From NCBI RefSeq assembly GCF_013868155.1, contig NZ_JACEOG010000001.1:992001-1056000 (forward strand): a stretch of 64,000 nucleotides of DNA, read 5' to 3'. Below, one piece after another: positions 58,495 to 64,000 of the stretch. Every line of letters starts with the position of its first letter. Within the stretch, counting starts at the first letter, position 1. Below the pieces are notes generated by a model that was not told the origin of the DNA, ran no database searches, and saw only the letters and a program-made list of their open reading frames with translations. This DNA comes from Aeromicrobium phoceense (GTDB lineage: Bacteria > Actinomycetota > Actinomycetes > Propionibacteriales > Nocardioidaceae). A program made the position numbers and the translations under genes.

Positions 58495-58865
58495 GCCACA
58501 ACCTGGGGGACCGGATCGAGCTCCGAGGGCTCTCCGCGGTGGGCCACCATGGCGTTTTCGACCACGAGCGCAGGGATGGTCAGACGTTCGTCGTCGACCT
58601 CGTGCTGTCGGTCGACCTCGAGCCTGCCGCCGTCTCGGGCGATCTGACGCAGACCGTGCACTACGGCGAACTCGCGGAGGAGGTCCACGCGATCATCACG
58701 GGGGACCCCGTGGATCTCATCGAGACGTTGGCCCTCCGTATAGTGAACGTGTGTCTGGGCCATGAGCCCGTCCGCTGGGTCAGCGTGACGGTGCACAAGC
58801 CCGAGGCGCCGATCGAGGTGGCGTTCACCGATGTCACCGTGACGATGGAGCGGAGCAAGCTGTGA
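58491..58865 (+). CDS. folB: Dihydroneopterin aldolase
   Basis: The 124-residue enzyme cleaves dihydroneopterin to 6-hydroxymethyl-dihydropterin. The motifs LRGLSAVGHHGVFDHERRDGQTFVVDL, TVHYGEL and SVTVHKPEAPI with the catalytic lysine are typical. GTG 58491 and the stop both overlap neighbours by 4 bases. Confidence 0.95.
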   Translation: MSHNLGDRIELRGLSAVGHHGVFDHERRDGQTFVVDLVLSVDLEPAAVSGDLTQTVHYGELAEEVHAIITGDPVDLIETLALRIVNVCLGHEPVRWVSVTVHKPEAPIEVAFTDVTVTMERSKL

Positions 58866-59425
58866 CCGAAGCACCCACGCCCTACGAGCTCGACGCCGAC
58901 ACGATGACCGGGGGAATGCGACCCATCCGCCAGGCCGTCCTGTCGATCGGCTCGAATCTCGGCGATCGTGCCGGCCGCCTGCAGGGCGCCGTCTCCGCGC
59001 TGGAGGACACACCCGAGGTCACGGTCGTCGCGATCTCCTCGGTCTACGAGACCGAGCCGGTCGGCACCCCCGAGGGCTCGGGGTCCTTCCTCAACGCGGT
59101 CGTCCTCATCGACACCACGCTGACGGTGCACACGCTGCTCGACCGCGCCCTCGCGATCGAGGACGCCTTCGAGCGCGAGCGCAGCGAGCCGGGTGCCCCC
59201 CGCACGCTCGACGTCGACATCATCGTGGTCGGCGACCGCGTCGCCAACGACGACTCGCTCACCCTGCCGCACCCGCGCGCCCACGAGCGGGGCTTCGTGC
59301 TCGTGCCGTGGCTCGAGATCGATCCCGAGGGCGAGATTCCCGGCCACGGCTTCGTGGCCGACCTCGTGTCGGGCGTCGACACCTCGGGCGTCACCAAGCG
59401 CGAGGACGTCGAGATCATTCTGTGA
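58862..59425 (+). CDS. folK: 2-Amino-4-hydroxy-6-hydroxymethyldihydropteridine pyrophosphokinase
   Basis: The 187-residue kinase pyrophosphorylates hydroxymethyl-dihydropterin for FolP. SIGSNLGDR, VYETEPVG, the R-x-DVDII metal-binding motif (TLDVDIIVVGD) and LPHPRAHERGFVLVPW are present. The first 25 residues before ILSIGSN are longer than usual, so a later start is possible. GTG 58862 is supported by overlap with folB. Confidence 0.94.
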   Translation: MTEAPTPYELDADTMTGGMRPIRQAVLSIGSNLGDRAGRLQGAVSALEDTPEVTVVAISSVYETEPVGTPEGSGSFLNAVVLIDTTLTVHTLLDRALAIEDAFERERSEPGAPRTLDVDIIVVGDRVANDDSLTLPHPRAHERGFVLVPWLEIDPEGEIPGHGFVADLVSGVDTSGVTKREDVEIIL

Positions 59426-59432
59426 TCGTCCG

Positions 59433-59921
59433 ATGAGGAAGGCCCGGCGCAGCTCGCCCCTCTACGTCGCGGTGCTCATCGCGTCGGGTCTCGTCGCCGG
59501 TCGCCTGTTGCCGCCCCTCACGGTGCGGCTCGACGGCACCTCCCCGCCGGTTCCCGGCTGGGCCGCCGCGATCGTGCTGCTGTGCGGCGCCATCGCCGTC
59601 GGGGCCCTCGCGTGGGGCACCTGGCAGAACCTGCACCGGCGCCAGCGCCGCTTCACCGCCGACCACGCGATCCGCCTGCTGGCGCTGGCCAAGGCCGCCG
59701 TGCTCGTCGGGGGCGTCTTCACCGGCGGCTACGCGGGCTACGCGCTGGCCTACCTTGGCTCGTCCACCGAGCTGGGTGAGCTGAGGTTCTGGCGCGCCGG
59801 CGCCGCCGCCGCCGCGGCCCTGCTTCTGCTGATCGCCGCGCTCGTCCTCGAGTGGACCTGCCGGCTCCCGTCGGACGACGACGAGGAGACCACCTCCGAG
59901 GCCGGCCCCGCCCCCGCCTGA
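59433..59921 (+). CDS. DUF3180 membrane protein
   Basis: The 162-residue protein has four predicted membrane segments with a basic cytoplasmic loop (LHRRQRRFTADHAIRLLALAKA), the pattern of the actinobacterial DUF3180 family that regularly follows folK. The tail is acidic. It begins 7 bases after folK, so it is the last gene of the operon. Its function is unknown. Confidence 0.85.
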   Translation: MRKARRSSPLYVAVLIASGLVAGRLLPPLTVRLDGTSPPVPGWAAAIVLLCGAIAVGALAWGTWQNLHRRQRRFTADHAIRLLALAKAAVLVGGVFTGGYAGYALAYLGSSTELGELRFWRAGAAAAAALLLLIAALVLEWTCRLPSDDDEETTSEAGPAPA

Positions 59922-59940
59922 AGTCTGTCCACAGACCCGC

Positions 59941-59958
59941 CGCCCACTCTGGTGGGCG
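59941..59958 (+). terminator. Short hairpin after the folate operon
   Basis: CGCCCAC (59941-59947) pairs with GTGGGCG (59952-59958) across a TCTG loop, 19 bases after the DUF3180 stop. Confidence 0.6.
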
Positions 59959-60008
59959 TCGCTGAGGTCTGCCATGGTGGAGGTCAGGGACGGGAAGGGG
60001 ATTTCGGC

Positions 60009-60185
60009 ATGACTGGGCCGCAGCTCTGGACCGTGCTGGTGATCATGGCCGCGGCCACGATCACGCAGTTCGTCATCATCGGCTGGTACCTCCCTCGGGT
60101 GCTCCATCAGGATTTTGCCGGAGTGAGAGCGAGCCTCGAGGCGTTGAGCGACGAGCTCAACCGCGAGCACGCCCGGCCCGAGTGA
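60009..60185 (+). CDS. Small single-pass membrane protein
   Basis: The 58-residue protein starts at ATG 60009 behind GGGAAGGGG. It has one N-terminal membrane helix (about 6-26) and a short amphipathic cytoplasmic tail (RASLEALSDELNREHARPE). It ends one base before the convergent glycosyltransferase gene. I recognise no family; it could be a small regulatory or stabilising peptide. Confidence 0.6.
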   Translation: MTGPQLWTVLVIMAAATITQFVIIGWYLPRVLHQDFAGVRASLEALSDELNREHARPE

Positions 60186-60186
60186 C

Positions 60187-61911
60187 CTAGCGGCCGCGCT
60201 GCCACCAGCGTCGCTGCGGCACGGACTGCTGCCACGAGGCGTTCCGCCAGGTCAGCAGCAGCCGCTCGTGCGCGCCCTTGGGCGCGCGCCCGGCCCGGAT
60301 CTCGAAGGTCGTGCCCTCGCGCTCGAGGGAGGTCGTGAGGTCCGTAGGGGCGTCGTCGCCCTGCTGCCACGCCTGCCAGCGCAGCTCGACCGCGTCGAGG
60401 TCTCCCTCGCCGCTCACCCGGACGACGGCCGAGCGCCCCGCGAAGTCCACGGCGACATCCCGCAGGTCCACGCGCTCTGCAGTGCGAGCCTGTGCGTCGC
60501 GCGCCACCTGCGCCCAGTCGGCGAGGAACGACTCGTGGCCGTGCGCGATGGCTCCCGCCCGCGCTCGCGGGCGCATCGACTCGAGCCGCTCACGGTCGGC
60601 GAGGAGGTCCAGCGTCGCGTGCGCCAGGCGGGCCGCGTCACCCGCGGGCACGAGCACGCCGTCCACGCCCGACTCGATCTGCTCGGCGGGGCCGTAGGGC
60701 ACGTCGAACGCCAGCACCGGGCACTCGCGCATCCGCGCCTCGAGGATGAAGAGCCCGTAGCCCTCGAAGCGGCTCGTCAGCCACGCGAGGTCGGCCTCCC
60801 AGAGCCGATCGGCGGCGTCGGGCACGTGCCCGTGGAAGACCACCCGGTCGGCCACGTCGCGTTGCGCGGCGCGGGCCCGCAGCTTCTCCTCCTCGTCGCC
60901 GTCCCCGTAGATCTCCAGCGTCGCCGTGGGGTGCCGGGGCGCCACGAGGGCGAAGGCGTCGATCGCCCGGTCCAGCTGCTTCTGCGGGTGCAACCGGGCG
61001 ATCACGACGATGCGTCCGGGCACGCGCGCCGGTGCGGGCGAGGGCGGCTCGACGGCCTCCACGGGGTTCGCGACCACGTGGAACTGCGGCAGGTCGCCGA
61101 AGCGGAGCCGCAGGTCGTGCCGCTGGCGCTCGGTGAGGGTGTTCAGGGCGTCGAACCGGTCCACGTGCTCCAGCGACGACGCGTAGGACGGCTCGAGGGG
61201 CGAGTCCCAGCGCCGGTCGCCGCGCAGGTGCGGGTTGTGCATCTGGTGCATGAGCACGAAGCGCGGGTCGTGCAGCAGGCCGAGCTCCTCGGCGACGAAC
61301 CGGCTGTCGCTCACGAGGAACACCGTGCTGTCGGCCGGCGCCAGCTGTCGGGTCCACCAGCGCCACAGGTCGCCGAGTCCGTCGCCGGCCAGCACGACGC
61401 GGCCGTCGTGGTCGAGCACGCGGGTCTCGCCCTCCATGACGTCCGGCGGCGTGAACGCGTAGGTCGTGCCGTCGGGCCGCAGGTACTCCCACGTGGTCTC
61501 GGTGCCCGCGGCGTCGAGGTGGCGGCGTCGCCAGGCATAGCCGCCCTCGACGTCGTCCTCGGTGCTCGCACCGGGCAGGATCGAGGTGGCCTCGACAGCG
61601 GGCAGTGCGCTGAGGTCGCGCTCGCGGAGGTCCTCGTGCAGGTTGAGGAGCCTGCTCTCGGGCAGCAGCAGGCCGTCAGCCAGCAGGCCCGTACGGATCG
61701 GCGCGTACGACGGCACCGGGTTGTAGGTCAGGATCGGGAAGTCGAGCCCGGCCGCGACGAAGAGCCGGTGGCGCAGCAGCACCATGCGGGTCTGGCCGCC
61801 GGCGCCGAGGCGGACGTTGCCCACGACCGAGAACCAGGCTCCGTCGGGGAAGCTCGTGGCAGGCTCGCCCGGTGCAGCAGCGGAAGGCGACACGCGGCGA
61901 GCGTATAGCAT
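60187..61911 (-). CDS. Glycosyltransferase family 4, poly(glycerol-phosphate) alpha-glucosyltransferase-like
   Basis: The 574-residue protein has an N-terminal acceptor domain and a GT4 donor domain: RIVVIARLHPQKQLDRAIDAF, GDGDEEEKLR, FHGHVPDAADRLW and the E-x7-E motif SRFEGYGLFILEARMRECPVLAFD. The length and N-terminal GNVRLGAGGQTRMVLLR segment resemble TagE-type enzymes that decorate wall teichoic acid. Neighbouring CDP-glycerol transferase supports this. ATG 61911 lies in a TATA-rich stretch that could instead be the -10 box, in which case GTG 61893 would be the start. Confidence 0.82.
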   Translation of the reverse strand: MLYARRVSPSAAAPGEPATSFPDGAWFSVVGNVRLGAGGQTRMVLLRHRLFVAAGLDFPILTYNPVPSYAPIRTGLLADGLLLPESRLLNLHEDLRERDLSALPAVEATSILPGASTEDDVEGGYAWRRRHLDAAGTETTWEYLRPDGTTYAFTPPDVMEGETRVLDHDGRVVLAGDGLGDLWRWWTRQLAPADSTVFLVSDSRFVAEELGLLHDPRFVLMHQMHNPHLRGDRRWDSPLEPSYASSLEHVDRFDALNTLTERQRHDLRLRFGDLPQFHVVANPVEAVEPPSPAPARVPGRIVVIARLHPQKQLDRAIDAFALVAPRHPTATLEIYGDGDEEEKLRARAAQRDVADRVVFHGHVPDAADRLWEADLAWLTSRFEGYGLFILEARMRECPVLAFDVPYGPAEQIESGVDGVLVPAGDAARLAHATLDLLADRERLESMRPRARAGAIAHGHESFLADWAQVARDAQARTAERVDLRDVAVDFAGRSAVVRVSGEGDLDAVELRWQAWQQGDDAPTDLTTSLEREGTTFEIRAGRAPKGAHERLLLTWRNASWQQSVPQRRWWQRGR

Positions 61912-61949
61912 CGAGGCCGTCCGGGATGTTCGGTGAAGGCGTAGGTGAC

Positions 61950-64000
61950 ATGGGCAGGCTGCGGTCGCTCTCGCGGCGGGTGCTGGACCTCGCGACAGGT
62001 CCGGCGAAGCCCCTCGACGTGTTCGTCAAGGAGTTCCCTCCGCTCGTCCGCCGACTCCCGAAGGACCTCGACGGCAGCGTCGAGGCCGACCTCCGCGCCG
62101 GACTGCCCGAGCTGCTGGAGGGCGTGGACCGCGCCGCCCTCGTGCGTCGCATCCCTTCGTGGGCGAAGGTCGCGCTGCACCACCTCGAGCACGGTGACGC
62201 CGATGCGCTCCACGCCGCGCTCAACCGGGGCCTGCTCGACGTGCGCCTGCACGCCGGCGGCCTGCACGAGGGCGAGCCGGTGGCCCATCTCCCCGGCTGG
62301 GACGACCCCGCGATCCCCCGCGAGGCGTTCGTGCTGGCCGACTCCGAGACCCGCTTCGCCGGCGAGGTCGTCCGCTCCCGCGTCGTGGGCGACCGCTTCG
62401 AGGCCGTGTTCCGCGCCGGCTTCGCCCACGTCGACGCGCCGGGCGCCGTTCCCGAGCTGACCGTCGTGACCCCCGGCGTGCGGGTCGAGTGGACCGGCGA
62501 GACCTCGGGTCACCGCGGCGGTCCCGCCATGTGGCGCGAGACCTACGACCGCAGCACGTGGGCGCTCGACGTGCCCCTGTCGCGGCTCGGCCCGGAGCAG
62601 GCGCTCGAGGTGGAGGTGGAGGTCCGGCTCGCGGGCCGTACCGCCTCCGGCCGGATCGGACTGATCGCGCACCCCGAGCCGGTCGGTCCGGTCGTCGACA
62701 CGATCTCGCTCGAGCGCGGCACGATCGTGGTGAGCGGTCGCGGACTCGACGCCGCGCCCACCCTCGAGTCCGCCGGGCTCACCCTCCCCGCCACCGAGTT
62801 CACCCGCCTGGGCTCGAGCTTCCGCGCCGTCTTCCCGGCCAGCGCCGACCGGTGGGGGCGCGGTGCCCTGCCGCTGCCGCTGGGCGACTACGCCGTCGTG
62901 TCCGACGGGATGCCGCTGCCCCTCGCGGCCGAGCTCGTGGACTGGCCCACCGACCTCGCCGACGGTCCGCTCGTCGGCCACACCACCGACCTCGGACTGC
63001 GCCTGATCAAGCCGCGGCAGCCCGACGAGAACACCATGTACGGCCAGCGGTATCTGCGTGAGGCGTACGAGGCGCTCGAGGTCGAGGTGGACGCGCGCGC
63101 CGCGATGTTCCAGTGCTACTGGGCCGAGGTCGCCACCGACAGCCAGGCCGCCATCCATCGCGAGTTCCACCGCCGCGACCCGCGGATGCGGCTCTACTGG
63201 GGCACCGTCGACCACTCCGTGCCGCTGCCCGAGGGCGCGAAGCGCGTCGTCGCGGGCACGCGTGAGTGGTACTCCACGCTGGCGTCCGCCAAGTACCTCG
63301 TGAAGAACACCGAGGTCGGCGCGTACACCAGACTGCGCCCGGGCCAGGTGTACCTCCAGACGTTCCACGGCCAGCCGTTCAAGCGGATGGGCCGGCCGGA
63401 CTTCGTGCGCCGGATGGCACCGTGGCGGGCGCAGTTCGAGGCCACCGACCGGCGCTCGGCGTACTGGCACGTGATCTGCCTGCCGTACCCCGAGGCGGCC
63501 GAGTTCTACCGCGAGGCCTACGACTGGGAGGGCCCGGCGTTCGACCACGGCCTGCCGCGCACCGACTCGCTGCTCGCCGAGGACGCCGCGGAGGTGCGTC
63601 GCGCGACGCGCCACCTGCTGGGCATCCGCGACGACCAGGTGGCCGTCCTGCACGCCACCACGTGGCGCGAGGACCTCTCGCGCGGCGACAACACGTCGGC
63701 CGACCCGAACCTGCTCGACGTGAAGGCGCTCGCCGAGGAGCTCGGCGACGACGTGGTCGTGCTCCAGCGCAGTCACCACTCCGTGGCGCGGTCCGACCAA
63801 CGGCACGGCACCGGGGGAGGGGTCGTCGACGTCACCGACCACCCCGAGATCAACGACCTCGTGCTCGCGTCCGACCTCGCGATCCTGGACTACTCGTCAC
63901 TGCGGTTCGACTACGCGATCACCGGCAAGCCGATGGTGTTCTTCGTGCCGGACCTCGAGAAGTACGAGCAGGAGCTGCGCGGCTTCCTGTTCCCGTTCGA
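61950..64000 (+). CDS. CDP-glycerol glycerophosphotransferase family protein (partial, runs off right edge)
   Basis: The frame from ATG 61950 is open for 683 codons to the window end. The N-terminal 350 residues look like a family-specific accessory region with beta-rich segments. The transferase part begins near residue 360 (TMYGQRYLREAYEALE) and includes VYLQTFHGQPFKRMG, a TagF-type substrate motif, and VTDHPEINDLVLASDLAILDYSSLRFDYA, the nucleotide-binding DYSS region. Such enzymes polymerise or add glycerol- or ribitol-phosphate units of teichoic-acid-like polymers. It is divergent from the GT4 gene, 38 bases apart. Confidence 0.88.
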   Translation, partial: MGRLRSLSRRVLDLATGPAKPLDVFVKEFPPLVRRLPKDLDGSVEADLRAGLPELLEGVDRAALVRRIPSWAKVALHHLEHGDADALHAALNRGLLDVRLHAGGLHEGEPVAHLPGWDDPAIPREAFVLADSETRFAGEVVRSRVVGDRFEAVFRAGFAHVDAPGAVPELTVVTPGVRVEWTGETSGHRGGPAMWRETYDRSTWALDVPLSRLGPEQALEVEVEVRLAGRTASGRIGLIAHPEPVGPVVDTISLERGTIVVSGRGLDAAPTLESAGLTLPATEFTRLGSSFRAVFPASADRWGRGALPLPLGDYAVVSDGMPLPLAAELVDWPTDLADGPLVGHTTDLGLRLIKPRQPDENTMYGQRYLREAYEALEVEVDARAAMFQCYWAEVATDSQAAIHREFHRRDPRMRLYWGTVDHSVPLPEGAKRVVAGTREWYSTLASAKYLVKNTEVGAYTRLRPGQVYLQTFHGQPFKRMGRPDFVRRMAPWRAQFEATDRRSAYWHVICLPYPEAAEFYREAYDWEGPAFDHGLPRTDSLLAEDAAEVRRATRHLLGIRDDQVAVLHATTWREDLSRGDNTSADPNLLDVKALAEELGDDVVVLQRSHHSVARSDQRHGTGGGVVDVTDHPEINDLVLASDLAILDYSSLRFDYAITGKPMVFFVPDLEKYEQELRGFLFPF

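Noticed and set aside
59952..60008. Longer start for the small membrane protein
   Set aside because: GTG 59952 lies inside the terminator hairpin; ATG 60009 has a proper ribosome binding site.

Overview
The window is 64 kb of high-GC, densely packed chromosome from an actinobacterium. Pointers are the GC-rich third codon positions, many GTG starts, 4-bp ATGA/GTGA gene overlaps, menaquinone (menB) and type II NADH dehydrogenase genes, an HspR-type operator before clpB, a DtxR/IdeR-type iron box, and the order dacB - zinc metalloprotease - tilS - hpt - ftsH - folE - folP - folB - folK - DUF3180. A Nocardioidaceae member such as Aeromicrobium or Nocardioides is my best guess; this is inferred from gene order and style only. 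I see no phage, transposase, CRISPR array, rRNA or tRNA. No stretch over 300 bases lacks a gene or a recognisable element.

Layout: (1) 1-5.2 kb: a Baeyer-Villiger-type monooxygenase translationally coupled to a zinc alcohol dehydrogenase, a secreted SGNH hydrolase with a degenerate CHAP region, and a methyltransferase. (2) 5.2-7.7 kb: an ascorbate-type PTS operon (IIA, IIB, IIC) behind a palindrome. (3) 7.7-18 kb: clpB with its HAIR operator, a membrane protein, ndh, a BtuF-like cytoplasmic protein, menB, and a large secreted M14 carboxypeptidase preceded by a structured leader that can cover its ribosome binding site. (4) 18-22.5 kb: an iron-siderophore ABC importer under an iron box, with a divergent MarR gene. 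(5) 22.6-26.2 kb: a secreted protein of unknown function, an acyl-CoA oxidase-like enzyme and a GH114-type protein.

(6) 26.2-33.3 kb is the most interesting region: two cobalamin riboswitches control a secreted alpha/alpha-barrel protein, two membrane-anchored DUF4430-type proteins and a complete ECF transporter (T, fused A-A, S). The barrel and DUF4430 folds are the two halves of animal intrinsic factor and transcobalamin, so I propose a bacterial surface B12-capture relay feeding an ECF importer. (7) 33.3-42.5 kb: a ROK regulator, a CUT2-type sugar ABC importer and three enzymes (two TIM-barrel epimerase-like proteins and one Gfo/Idh/MocA dehydrogenase), the composition expected for oxidation-elimination of an anhydrosugar or glycoside. 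(8) 42.5-46.2 kb: cobU, cobS and cobT with an embedded 3-methyladenine glycosylase gene, which fits cobinamide salvage after import by region 6.

(9) 46.2-60.2 kb: a TetR regulator, ppa, dacB, a DUF3516 helicase, a metalloprotease, tilS, hpt, ftsH and the folate operon. Two short elements with matching terminal inverted repeats bracket the helicase and metalloprotease; one contains three 48-bp tandem units. A different hairpin repeat occurs at 22.5 and 53.9 kb. (10) 60.2-64 kb: a glycosyltransferase and a divergent CDP-glycerol glycerophosphotransferase that runs off the right edge, probably the start of a teichoic-acid-type locus.
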